Notes under the pieces: model-generated
The model's input: the letters and a program-made list of their open reading frames with translations, nothing else
Database searches by the model: none
Told to the model about the DNA's origin: nothing
Position numbers and translations under genes: made by a program
Assembly: GCA_005880605.1 (NCBI GenBank)
Contig: VBIS01000161.1
Location: 1-32,882 of the forward strand
DNA from: Chloroflexota bacterium
GTDB taxonomy: Bacteria; Chloroflexota; Dormibacteria; CF-121
Reading direction: 5' to 3'
DNA length: 32,882 bases
Shown: in pieces, positions 15,436-22,952 of the stretch
Position numbering within the stretch: position 1 is the first letter of the stretch
How the letters are laid out: every line of letters starts with the position of its first letter

Positions 15436-16422
15436 ATGAGGGGAGAGAAAAGGGGGACTTTTCTGAAGTACGCTGCGCCGCGATTTGCGACACACTCGGC
15501 CGTCCTGCTGATGGCAGCCGCGATGCCATGGGTCATTTTCCATGTGCCGGTCGGGGCCTCGCCCGCCATGGCCGGCGGCACGGTCCCCGGCGCGGCCCTG
15601 GCGCAGGCACCCTTCGGCCGCGCGGTCGACGGCATCGGCTGGTCGATGAGTGGCTCGCTGGTCATCCCGGCACTCCCCGCTGCCCCGCCCGCGGAGAAGC
15701 ACCGCGACATCGTCAATTACCAGGCGGTCGATGGCGACACGCTTCGGGCGCTGGCATCGAAGTACGGTTTGTCGGTCAATACGCTTCTCTGGTCGAACCC
15801 CAAGCTCGTGGACCACTTGACCGCGGGCCAGGACGTGGTCATCCCGCCGGTGGACGGTGTCCTGGTCAAGGTCTCGGCCAAGGATACGGTCGCCTCGCTG
15901 GCGCAGAAGTACCGCGCCGAGTCCGACGCGATCATCGAGTTCAACCTGCTGCGCCATCCCGAGACGCTGCCGGTTGACGACTACTTGATGGTGCCCTACG
16001 GCGTCGGCCCGGAACCAGCGTCCGTTCCCCAGCCCAACCCGCAAACGGTCAGCGCCGGAAAGCGCTCCTGGTACGTGACGCCGGTGTACTCGGCCGGCGG
16101 GGCCAGCTATCCGTTCGGTCAGTGCACCTGGTACGTCAACACCCGCCGGGCCGCGCCCTGGGGCCGCAATGCCTGGCAATGGTTTGGGCGGGCGCGCGCC
16201 TACGGCCGTCCGGAAGGACCGAGCCCGCGGGTGGGCGCCATCATGGTGACCTGGGAGTCACCCTACTGGGGCCATGTCGCCTACGTGGAGCAGGTCTACG
16301 GCGACGGCAGCTGGCTGGTCTCAGAGATGAACTACGCGAGCCCAAGCGGCGGCGGCTGGGGACGGGTCAGCTACCGCCATGTCACCCCGGGCACGGTTCC
16401 GCTGATCGGCTTCATCTACTAA
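15436..16422 (+). CDS. Secreted peptidoglycan hydrolase with two LysM domains and a CHAP domain
   Basis: From ATG 15436 the protein is 328 aa. A signal peptide (about residues 10-48; hydrophobic AVLLMAAAMPWVIFHV, ending near ASPAMAGG) directs export. Two LysM-type wall-binding repeats follow: YQAVDGDTLRALASKYGLSVNTLLWSNP and VKVSAKDTVASLAQKYRAESDAIIEFN. The C-terminal CHAP domain has the catalytic Cys in YPFGQCTWYVN, His in WGHVAYVEQV and Asn in SEMNYASP. CHAP enzymes are cysteine amidases or endopeptidases that cut peptidoglycan during growth or division. The codons 15379-15435 are open but lie in the structured leader. The stop overlaps the convergent amidase stop by 4 nt (CTAA). Confidence 0.88.
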   Translation: MRGEKRGTFLKYAAPRFATHSAVLLMAAAMPWVIFHVPVGASPAMAGGTVPGAALAQAPFGRAVDGIGWSMSGSLVIPALPAAPPAEKHRDIVNYQAVDGDTLRALASKYGLSVNTLLWSNPKLVDHLTAGQDVVIPPVDGVLVKVSAKDTVASLAQKYRAESDAIIEFNLLRHPETLPVDDYLMVPYGVGPEPASVPQPNPQTVSAGKRSWYVTPVYSAGGASYPFGQCTWYVNTRRAAPWGRNAWQWFGRARAYGRPEGPSPRVGAIMVTWESPYWGHVAYVEQVYGDGSWLVSEMNYASPSGGGWGRVSYRHVTPGTVPLIGFIY

Positions 16423-17774
16423 GCCTCAGCAAGCTCTTCAATCAAGCGTCCAACCGCTAACACCCGGGCTTCGTCCATCCATTGCCCCACGACCTGCACG
16501 CCGACGGGAAGGCCGGCGGCGCGCCCAAAGGGGACCGATAAGGCCGGCAGCCCGGTGAGGTTGAAGGGCGCGGTCAAGCGCACCAGCGCGCCATCGACCG
16601 GCTCCTCGCCGGAGCGCCAACGCACCGTCCGCTCACCGACGAGAGGCGCGGTGATCGGCGTTGCGGGCAGGAGCACGACGTCGACCTCCTGGAAGACCCG
16701 TCCCATGGCTGCCCGAAGGCGGCCCCGCATCCGCTGCGCGAGCACGTAGTCGGCGCCGGCGACCAGCGCGCCCAGCTGCAACCGGGTCCGAACGTCAGCG
16801 CCGTAGGCACGTGGCTGCGTGCGGATCCAGCGGCGATGGACCGCGCTGGCCTCGGCGCGAAGCGTGACCAGCTGCATGGCGACCGTCCACTCCATCTCGG
16901 GAATGCTTATCTCGCGAACTCGCAGCCCTCGCCGTCGCAGCGCGGCGGCCGCGGCATCAACCTGCTGGGCAATGCGCGGCTGCACCTTCTGGATAATCGG
17001 CCCTCGCAGGACGCCAACCCGCAGGCCGCGGGTCGCCGTTCGTCGGGCGCGCCGTCCTGTGTCCATGCCGGTCATCACATCCAGGAGCAGGCCCGCATCG
17101 CCCACCGTCCTGGCCAGCGGACCGGCGTGGTCGAGCGACCAGCCCAGGGGAAACGTCCCCTCCAGGGGGATCAGACCAAACGTGGGCTTCAGCCCGACGC
17201 ACCCACAGAGGGAGGCCGGGACCCGGATCGATCCACCGGTGTCCGAGCCAAGAGCGCCGGCGCAGAGCCCGGCCACCACCGCGATCGCCGAACCGCCGCT
17301 CGAGCCCCCGGGGCTGCGCCTGGGGTCATGTGGGTTGCGGGCGACCCCCCACCAGGGATTGGCATTGCTGACGCCGTAGGCGAACTCGTGAAGGTTGGTC
17401 TTCCCGAAGATGATGGCGCCGGCCCCCCGGAGTCGGGCGATTACGGCGGCATCCCGCGAGGGCACCCAGTCCTTAAGGATGCGCGACCCCGCCGTCGTGC
17501 GCACGCCGCGGGTGGCAAACAGGTCTTTGACGGCAATCGGCACGCCCAGCAGCGCTCCAGGTTCACCCCGCGCCAGCCGGCGCTCCGCCCGCCGGGCCTC
17601 CCGCCGAGCCCGCTCCCCGGGCAGCGTGATAAAGGCGTGCAAACCGCCCGCCGCTTCGATGCGCCGGCTGTAGGCGTCCACCAGCTCGAGCGGGGAGACC
17701 GTGCGCCGGCGAAGCGAGCGGGCGATCTCGGCCATCGGTGCCTTGGTCAGCGCCTCAATCGCCCTCATCCCCAT
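16419..17774 (-). CDS. Amidase-signature family amidase
   Basis: This 451-aa amidase-signature enzyme hydrolyses a C-N amide bond. The Ser-cisSer-Lys triad is complete: Lys83 (GVPIAVKDLFA), cis-Ser158 (PGGSSGGSAIAV) and nucleophile Ser182 (GSDTGGSIRVPASLCG). The substrate loops are divergent and the substrate cannot be assigned. GatA identity is unlikely because there is no GatB in the window. A second in-frame ATG at 17768 is an alternative start. The start overlaps the end of the small AtzG/GatC-like gene by about 20 nt, implying coupled translation. Confidence 0.88.
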   Translation of the reverse strand: MGMRAIEALTKAPMAEIARSLRRRTVSPLELVDAYSRRIEAAGGLHAFITLPGERARREARRAERRLARGEPGALLGVPIAVKDLFATRGVRTTAGSRILKDWVPSRDAAVIARLRGAGAIIFGKTNLHEFAYGVSNANPWWGVARNPHDPRRSPGGSSGGSAIAVVAGLCAGALGSDTGGSIRVPASLCGCVGLKPTFGLIPLEGTFPLGWSLDHAGPLARTVGDAGLLLDVMTGMDTGRRARRTATRGLRVGVLRGPIIQKVQPRIAQQVDAAAAALRRRGLRVREISIPEMEWTVAMQLVTLRAEASAVHRRWIRTQPRAYGADVRTRLQLGALVAGADYVLAQRMRGRLRAAMGRVFQEVDVVLLPATPITAPLVGERTVRWRSGEEPVDGALVRLTAPFNLTGLPALSVPFGRAAGLPVGVQVVGQWMDEARVLAVGRLIEELAEA

Positions 17775-17916
17775 CCTCAGGCGCCATTGCCGCTCTCAGT
17801 TCGTCGACCAGGCCCAGGTACCGCTTCCAGGCCGGCAGCAGGTAAGCCACGTCCTGGGCGGTCAGCCGAAGGCCGGCGGCTCGTCCGGCGGCCGCCAGTT
17901 GTTCCCTCTCCGTCAC
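17755..17916 (-). CDS. Small AtzG/GatC-like amidase partner protein
   Basis: This is a 53-aa gene starting at GTG 17916: VTEREQLAAAGRAAGLRL then TAQDVAYLLPAWKRYLGLVD and ELRAAM, ending in an acidic EDGDEGD tail. The pattern of a short first helix, a 'GLxLtxxD' turn and a second amphipathic helix resembles the DUF4089/AtzG and GatC families, small chaperone-like subunits that wrap around amidase-signature enzymes. Its stop lies inside the amidase start region, exactly the arrangement expected for such a partner. Too short for automatic callers; the family assignment rests on context and pattern. Confidence 0.6.
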   Translation of the reverse strand: MTEREQLAAAGRAAGLRLTAQDVAYLLPAWKRYLGLVDELRAAMAPEDGDEGD

Positions 17917-17986
17917 CGGGACAGTATGCAATCCCTGGCGGCTGGCCGGTGATCGGCTCCATCATTACTTGCGAGTGCGAAATGGT

Positions 17987-18016
17987 TTGACAAGAGTGAT
18001 TGCTCGGCCCTAAGCT
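17987..18016 (+). promoter_or_regulatory. Candidate sigma-70-type promoter
   Basis: TTGACA (17987-17992), an 18-nt spacer and TAAGCT (18011-18016) match a housekeeping promoter. It lies about 90 nt before the ATG at 18105. The gap 17917-18104 otherwise contains a potential 9-bp stem (18017-18025 with 18055-18063, one G-U) and a run of seven T (18080-18086) in the leader. Confidence 0.55.
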
Positions 18017-18104
18017 GCCACTGCCGCTTACCGGCTCTTGGGGAGGCGCAGGGTGGCGGTGGCGCTGCCGTTCATCCAATTTTTTTGCTGAGGAGCCCGA
18101 AACA

Positions 18105-19526
18105 ATGCTGCTTGTGGAAGTCCGCCGCCTTGACATCGCCCCCAACACCGACCAGTTCTGGACCATCGTCTCCCGCATCAACGGCCCTGAGTTCATGGGC
18201 GTTCTCTATCGGGCGCGCGAGGCGATCTTCGATAGCGCCGGGATCAGCTTCACGCTCGACCTCCTGAACAAGTTCCTCCAGTTCGACGTGACCAAGAGTT
18301 GGTCGGCGTCCGACGAGGGAGAGCTCTTCATGGGATCGGCGCCAGTGGTCGGCTGGCTGCGTGTCCGGCGCCCCGGGTCCGCCACCCTTCGCGAGCTGCG
18401 CTCGGACGATGTCCATTTCATGGAGCTCGAGCACGCCGCCAAGCCGGCGTTCATCGAAGTCGGCGTAGCGTACCGTGCCGGGACCGAGAAAATCCGCACC
18501 GACTTCCTCAAGCGCGTTCGGACCGCCGCCCAGGAGGCGCTCGGCCAGGAGGTCGGCACCCCGTCGTCATGGCCCGTGCTCGCTCCGGTGGGCAGCCACA
18601 ACTTCGACGCCATCCGTAAGTCGCGCCAAACGATCAACGAGGCGACCGCCGAAGAGAACCAGGCGATGGCCGCCTTCACCACCCCCGAGATCCGGGCCCT
18701 CATCCGCGATCTCGAGCGCGTCGGATCACTGACCGTCTCGGATCTGCCGAAAGTGCTTGGCGAGGCCCAGGGAACGGCCGTCGCCGGACGGCTCGGCGAG
18801 CTCCGCCAGCTCGGCCTAATCCAGTCGGAGTACGTGATCGTGTGCTCGCGCACCGGCAACGCGGTGCTCCGCACCGACGACCCCAACAAGCTGCAGAAGA
18901 TGGCGCCGGACTGGATGAAGTGCGCCTGCGGCCGGCCGCTGAACGAAGAGCGCGTCGACCAGGTCATCATGCCGACCGAGCGCGCCACCGCCCTCAACGA
19001 CAAGGGTCGCTGGATGACGACCCTCGCGACCGCCATCCTCCCCAAGCTCGGCATCAGCCGCGAGCAGGTCATCATCGAGGCCGGCCCGACGGGCACCGAT
19101 ATCGTTCTCGACCTCAGCGGTGACCTCGTGCTGGTCCAGCTGAAGGATCGCGAGTTCAACCTGGCCGACGCCTACGCGTTCAACGCCAAGGTCTCACGGA
19201 TCAAGGCGGCTGAAGGCGTGATCGTCAGCAATGAAGGTCTGTCGGGCGATGCCAAGAAGCTCGTCCAGGAGGAGCTCGGGCCGCAGCGGGCACGGATCAC
19301 CGATCCCTTCCGCATCTCCTTCGTGGAAGGCGTCCAGGGTCTGGAGCACGAGCTTGGCCGCGTCGTGGAGCGGCGTCGCCGCCAGTACTTCCTGCGCGCG
19401 CTCGGCGACCTCGCGACCATCCAGGGGCTCAACATCGGGCAGCTGGCTCTGGCCAAGGTCGAGGCCGGCGGCCGCGCTGGCAAGGAACTCGCCGTTAGCG
19501 CCGAGCCCGTCGCCGCGGAAGCGTAG
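18105..19526 (+). CDS. Unrecognised 473-aa protein with winged-helix-like region, Cys cluster and PD-(D/E)XK-like nuclease core
   Basis: I do not recognise a named family. ATG 18105 is preceded by a clear GAGGAG Shine-Dalgarno. Residues 1-190 are an unassigned mixed alpha/beta region without membrane segments. Residues about 193-255 look like a winged helix (TPEIRALIRDLERVGSLTVS, then a recognition-helix-like segment and beta-hairpin). Cysteines Cys247, Cys273 and Cys275 (KCACGRPL) could form a metal knuckle. Residues about 318-392 resemble a restriction-endonuclease core: Glu325, Asp332 (GTDIVLDL), and Gln345-x-Lys347 (VLVQLKD), then a helix and AAEGVIVSNEGLSGDAKKL as in Mrr-like enzymes. 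A DNA-binding nuclease or decayed nuclease is plausible. It is monocistronic with its own promoter and a GC-rich double hairpin downstream. Confidence 0.75.
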   Translation: MLLVEVRRLDIAPNTDQFWTIVSRINGPEFMGVLYRAREAIFDSAGISFTLDLLNKFLQFDVTKSWSASDEGELFMGSAPVVGWLRVRRPGSATLRELRSDDVHFMELEHAAKPAFIEVGVAYRAGTEKIRTDFLKRVRTAAQEALGQEVGTPSSWPVLAPVGSHNFDAIRKSRQTINEATAEENQAMAAFTTPEIRALIRDLERVGSLTVSDLPKVLGEAQGTAVAGRLGELRQLGLIQSEYVIVCSRTGNAVLRTDDPNKLQKMAPDWMKCACGRPLNEERVDQVIMPTERATALNDKGRWMTTLATAILPKLGISREQVIIEAGPTGTDIVLDLSGDLVLVQLKDREFNLADAYAFNAKVSRIKAAEGVIVSNEGLSGDAKKLVQEELGPQRARITDPFRISFVEGVQGLEHELGRVVERRRRQYFLRALGDLATIQGLNIGQLALAKVEAGGRAGKELAVSAEPVAAEA

Positions 19527-19540
19527 CGGGCATCAGGCCG

Positions 19541-19595
19541 CCGCGCGTTGGCGCGGTGCGTCGTCGCGTTGGCGAACTTCGTGTTCGCGCGACGA
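19541..19595. terminator. Tandem GC-rich hairpins, probable transcription-stop or RNA-end structure
   Basis: Two hairpins lie 14 nt after the stop at 19526: CCGCGC-gttg-GCGCGG (19541-19556) and a longer one with outer stem TCGTCGC/GCGACGA and inner stem GCGAAC/GTTCGC around loop TTCGT (19561-19595). A gttg bulge sits in the left arm of the second. There is no U-run, so this is not a classical intrinsic terminator. Confidence 0.5.
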
Positions 19596-19614
19596 AGTGT
19601 GCAACGCGAGCGCG

Positions 19615-19620
19615 TAGTGT
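19615..19620 (+). promoter_or_regulatory. -10-like hexamer of leaderless small membrane protein gene
   Basis: TAGTGT lies exactly 6 nt before the ATG at 19627, with no Shine-Dalgarno. Confidence 0.45.
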
Positions 19621-19626
19621 ACGTGC

Positions 19627-19818
19627 ATGCATATCGGCAGGGTGGTCGTGGGCGTGATCGGGATGCTGGCCGGTGCCGTGTGGATCCTGCAGGGGTCGGG
19701 CGTGATCCCGGGCAGTTTCATGACCGGCCAGCGCATGTGGCTCGTCATCGGCATCGTGGTTGCGATCGTTGGACTGGGCATCGCCTACATCGGAATCCGC
19801 GGGCCGGCCAAGCCCTAA
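19627..19818 (+). CDS. Small two-helix membrane protein
   Basis: This is a 63-aa hydrophobic protein. Two membrane segments are visible: VVVGVIGMLAGAVWILQG and MWLVIGIVVAIVGLGIAYIG, joined by a short loop containing IPGSFMTGQ, a motif I have seen in small uncharacterised membrane proteins of high-GC bacteria. The function is unknown. The downstream oxidoreductase starts 4 bp after its stop, so it is probably the first gene of that operon and may be a subunit or accessory. Confidence 0.75.
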   Translation: MHIGRVVVGVIGMLAGAVWILQGSGVIPGSFMTGQRMWLVIGIVVAIVGLGIAYIGIRGPAKP

Positions 19819-19822
19819 CTCC

Positions 19823-21250
19823 GTGCCCGGTCACCGCCCGCTGATCACCGGCATTGGGGCCGGCGTGCTCGCCCTGGGGGCCGACTACCTCGCCCATGCG
19901 CTCTTCGCTGTGCCGTTGCTCCCGGAGCAGGCGGGTTTCCTGCTGCTCAAGGTGCTGCCACTTTCGGCGTTCGAGAACATGCTCAAGGCGCTGGGCGTGC
20001 TTGCCCGGCCGTTGCTGCTGCTGGGCGCGACGGTCGTGATCGTGGCGCTCTACGCGGCGGCGACGCTCCTCGGCGCGCGCCTCTTGCCGCGTGTCTACGT
20101 GGTGGGCGTCACTGCCCTGGCCGCCGTCGTCGGCGCCGTCGTCGCCATCATGGCCTTCTCGCCCGGCGACTCGGCGATCGGCGTCGCGGTCGAGGTCGTG
20201 TTACTCGCCGCCACCATCCCCGTCGTCGACCGCGTGCTCGACGGGCTCGCGTCGCCCGGCACCGTCAACGCAGATCGCCGCATCTTGCTGCGCAACCTCT
20301 TTTATGGAGCGGTTGGCATCGCCGTCCTCGGCATCGGCTATGCCAACGTGCGCCGCTTCACCACGGCGCTTGCGATGCGCGAAGGAAGCCGAGCGCCGAG
20401 TGAGGTCACCAACGTGAACGACTTCTACGTCGTCTCCAAGAACCTTGGTGGCGACCCGGTGGTCGATGGTGCGACCTGGCGGCTCAACCTCCCGACTCGG
20501 TCGCTCACGTACCAGGAGTTGTTGGCCATGCCAGCCCAGCCGCTCGAGCTGACGCTGGAATGCATCAGCAACGATGTTGGCGGCACGCTCATCAGCAACG
20601 GAATGTGGAAGGGCCCACGCGTCACCGATGTTCTTGCCCTGACCACGGTGCCGTCGAATGCCGTCTGGATGCTGATGGAAAGCACCGACGGCTACACCGA
20701 GAGCTTCCGGCTGGCCGAGCTGACCCCCGACCACCTGCTCGCGACCCATCTCAATGGAGCGCCGCTGACACCCCAGCACGGCTTCCCCGCGCGCTTCCTC
20801 TTTCCCGGCCACTACGGTATGAAGCAGCCCAAATGGGTAACGAGGATCCGCTTTTCCAACAGCGACCAGCCGGGATACTGGGAGAACAACGGCTGGGACG
20901 AGCGCGCGATCATCAAGACGATGTCGCGCATCGATCGGCCGGCCGATGGGGCGGCGGCGGCGGCCGGGTCGATCGAGTTCGGTGGCATCGCCTTCGCCGG
21001 CTCGCGCCGCATCAGTGGCGTGGAACTGAGCTGGGACGGCGGCCGTTCCTGGCAGGCGGCCAACCTGGAGGCCGAATTCGCGGCCAACGCCTGGCGCTTC
21101 TGGCAGCTCACCACGAGCCTTCCGGCCGGACATTACCGCGTCAGCGTGCGAGCTCGCGATGGCGAGGGAACATTACAGACTTCGAAGACCGCGGGCACGC
21201 TGCCCAACGGCGCCGACGGGTATCACAGCATCACACTCGACCTGGCGTAA
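19823..21250 (+). CDS. Membrane-anchored molybdopterin-dependent oxidoreductase (sulfite-oxidase/MsrP family)
   Basis: 475 aa from GTG 19823, 4 bp after the preceding stop. The N-terminal 175 residues contain about five hydrophobic segments (for example LITGIGAGVLALGADYLAHA and VYVVGVTALAAVVGAVVAIM). The catalytic domain follows: LTLECISNDVGGTLISNGMWKG carries the Mo-ligand Cys247 typical of the sulfite-oxidase fold, then LNGAPLTPQHGFPARFLFPGHYGMKQPKW and a C-terminal Ig-like dimerisation domain (ISGVELSWDGGRSWQAA). The Mo domain should face outward. Known relatives oxidise sulfite or reduce oxidised methionine or N/S-oxides; the substrate here is undetermined. The ferric-reductase-like heme protein three genes later could be its electron donor, as MsrQ is for MsrP. 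Confidence 0.88.
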   Translation: MPGHRPLITGIGAGVLALGADYLAHALFAVPLLPEQAGFLLLKVLPLSAFENMLKALGVLARPLLLLGATVVIVALYAAATLLGARLLPRVYVVGVTALAAVVGAVVAIMAFSPGDSAIGVAVEVVLLAATIPVVDRVLDGLASPGTVNADRRILLRNLFYGAVGIAVLGIGYANVRRFTTALAMREGSRAPSEVTNVNDFYVVSKNLGGDPVVDGATWRLNLPTRSLTYQELLAMPAQPLELTLECISNDVGGTLISNGMWKGPRVTDVLALTTVPSNAVWMLMESTDGYTESFRLAELTPDHLLATHLNGAPLTPQHGFPARFLFPGHYGMKQPKWVTRIRFSNSDQPGYWENNGWDERAIIKTMSRIDRPADGAAAAAGSIEFGGIAFAGSRRISGVELSWDGGRSWQAANLEAEFAANAWRFWQLTTSLPAGHYRVSVRARDGEGTLQTSKTAGTLPNGADGYHSITLDLA

Positions 21251-21368
21251 CGAACTCAGCCGCCTCTCAGGAGCATCTCAGCCAGGTTCGCGCGCCGGCC
21301 CCTACCGTAAGGTTCGAGGCCGCCGGAAAGACATGAACCGCCGCGTTGTATCAGGCAGGGAGAGGAAT

Positions 21369-21542
21369 ATGTCCTCGATCGCGACGCTGAGGTGGGCGTC
21401 GGCCTTGGGCACGCTGCTGCTGGCGCTGCTCGCTGGCGGCGTGGTCGCCACTTCCCCCAAGCCATCACAGGCCCCGCTGCACCCTTCGGTCACGCTGCTG
21501 CCGAACGATGCCACGGTCCAGAGTGAGAGCTATGTCTCGTGA
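21369..21542 (+). CDS. Short exported/anchored peptide between Mo-oxidoreductase and ApbE
   Basis: 57 aa from ATG 21369 with a strong Shine-Dalgarno (GAGAGGA, 5 nt upstream). The N-terminal segment WASALGTLLLALLAGGVVATS is a signal peptide or membrane anchor; the remaining 30 residues (PKPSQAPLHPSVTLLPNDAT...) are Pro/Ser-rich and short. Its position is where flavin-transfer operons often place an FMN-binding domain protein. No flavinylation motif (DxxSGAT/S) is present, so it is either unrelated or a truncated remnant. Its 3' end overlaps the apbE start by 11 nt. Confidence 0.6.
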   Translation: MSSIATLRWASALGTLLLALLAGGVVATSPKPSQAPLHPSVTLLPNDATVQSESYVS

Positions 21543-22398
21543 CCACGCGTCTCGACACTTCAGCGCGCTGGGCTCAACTTGCGAGCTGCTGGCCCTTGGG
21601 GTGGGGCAGGCGGCCCTCGAGCGTTGCGAGCAGCGGGTGCGCGAGGAAGAAGCGCGCTTCACGCGATTCGTCATGGACAGTGAGCTCGCGCGCCTGAACG
21701 CGGGCGACGGTCGCTATGTTCCCGTGAGCCCGGAGATGTTCGCCATGCTCGAGGCGGCGCTCTGGGCGTACCAGGAGAGCGGTGGCTTGGTCAACGCCGC
21801 CATCCTTCCCGCGCTCACCGCCGCCGGCTACGACCGCCCCTTCCGTCAGGGACTTACGCAACCCGCCTCAATCGAGCCGATGCACGTACCGGGCCTGCCG
21901 GAGGTCCTGATCCTCGACCGGACGACCCGATCGGTCGCGCTCGCCCCAGGGGCGGCACTGGATCTGGGTGGGATCGCCAAGGGAGCGCTCGCCGACCTTC
22001 TCATCGACGAGCTCGGTGAGGATGCCCTTTGCAATCTCGGCGGTGACATCCGGGTACGTGGCACCGGACCTGAGGGCGACGGCTGGCATATCGGACTCTG
22101 CGATCGCTCGGCGGTCGCGGTGCGAGACGGCGCGGTGTGCACCAGCGGCACCACCCGGCGTCGCTGGGGCCAGTCGATGCATCACCTGATCGATCCCAAG
22201 ACAGGGATGCCGGTCAAAACCGACCTGGCTGAGGTCTCCGTTGTCACCGATTGCGCCTTGCGTGGGGAGGTCTACGCGAAGTGCGCGATGTTGCTCGGCG
22301 CATCCGCGGGTCTGGCTTTTCTCGAGTCGCACGGCGTTCGCTACGCGGTCGTCCGGGTGGCCGGCAACGGCGACGACCGCCTTCCGGCTGCCGCGTGA
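21532..22398 (+). CDS. apbE: ApbE-family FAD:protein FMN transferase
   Basis: 288 aa from ATG 21532 (MSRDHASRHFSALGST). Family blocks are visible: DLGGIAKGALADLLIDEL, LCNLGGDIRVRG, VCTSGTTRRRW and HHLIDPKTGMPV. ApbE uses FAD to attach FMN covalently to Thr/Ser of extracytosolic electron carriers. There is no lipoprotein signal, so it is probably cytoplasmic or lacks the usual export signal. It overlaps the genes on both sides (11 nt and GTGA), which ties it to this redox operon. The acceptor protein is not visible in the window. Confidence 0.9.
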   Translation: MSRDHASRHFSALGSTCELLALGVGQAALERCEQRVREEEARFTRFVMDSELARLNAGDGRYVPVSPEMFAMLEAALWAYQESGGLVNAAILPALTAAGYDRPFRQGLTQPASIEPMHVPGLPEVLILDRTTRSVALAPGAALDLGGIAKGALADLLIDELGEDALCNLGGDIRVRGTGPEGDGWHIGLCDRSAVAVRDGAVCTSGTTRRRWGQSMHHLIDPKTGMPVKTDLAEVSVVTDCALRGEVYAKCAMLLGASAGLAFLESHGVRYAVVRVAGNGDDRLPAAA

Positions 22399-22940
22399 GT
22401 CTCGACCAGCTGCTCTGGCTGACGTCGCGCGCGGCGGCGCTCACCGCCTTCTTTGTCATGGCCGCGGCGCTGCTCACCGGCCAGGCCCTGCGCAGTGCCA
22501 TGTTCGAAGGCGCCGTGCGCAATCGCGACCTCTCGAACCTCCACCGGTTCCTGACCATGTGCTGGGTACCGTTTGTTGCGCTCCACGTGCTGGCGATGAC
22601 GCTCGACGCCGTGGCGCGCATCGGCCCACTCGACCTCGTCATTCCCTTTCGGGTCTCCTACGCGGCGCTGCCGATCGGTTTGGGGACGATCGGCTTCGAC
22701 CTGCTGCTGCTCGTCACGATCACCGCCTATCTGCGAGACCACCTCGACCCGGCCGCGTGGCGATGGCTGCACCGCCTCTCGTATGTGATGTTCGGGGTCT
22801 TCGTGCTGCACGCTTTGCTCGCGGGCACCGACTTCGCCCGGCCCGTCGTGCTCGCCCCGGCCGCCGGGGTGGTGGCCTTCATCGCGATCACGACCCTGGC
22901 CCGTCTGGTTTTCGGGCGACTGAAAACAAGCGCCCGCTAG
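22395..22940 (+). CDS. Ferric-reductase-like (MsrQ/YedZ-type) di-heme membrane protein
   Basis: 181 aa from GTG 22395, whose GTGA overlaps the apbE stop. Five to six membrane helices are visible. Two helices each carry a paired His spacing typical of b-heme ligation: His50/His64 (LHRFLTMCWVPFVALH) and His126/His139 (LHRLSYVMFGVFVLH). There is no C-terminal FAD/NAD domain, so it is the compact form that moves electrons across the membrane. With the Mo-oxidoreductase and ApbE upstream, it most likely supplies electrons to an extracytosolic acceptor. Confidence 0.85.
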   Translation: MSLDQLLWLTSRAAALTAFFVMAAALLTGQALRSAMFEGAVRNRDLSNLHRFLTMCWVPFVALHVLAMTLDAVARIGPLDLVIPFRVSYAALPIGLGTIGFDLLLLVTITAYLRDHLDPAAWRWLHRLSYVMFGVFVLHALLAGTDFARPVVLAPAAGVVAFIAITTLARLVFGRLKTSAR

Positions 22941-22952
22941 ACTCCCGGTCAA

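Noticed and set aside
17777-18196. 139-aa minus-strand open frame over the 17.9-kb gap
   Set aside because: No family resemblance. It overlaps the candidate promoter, the 5' end of the 473-aa gene and the small AtzG-like gene, which fits much better.
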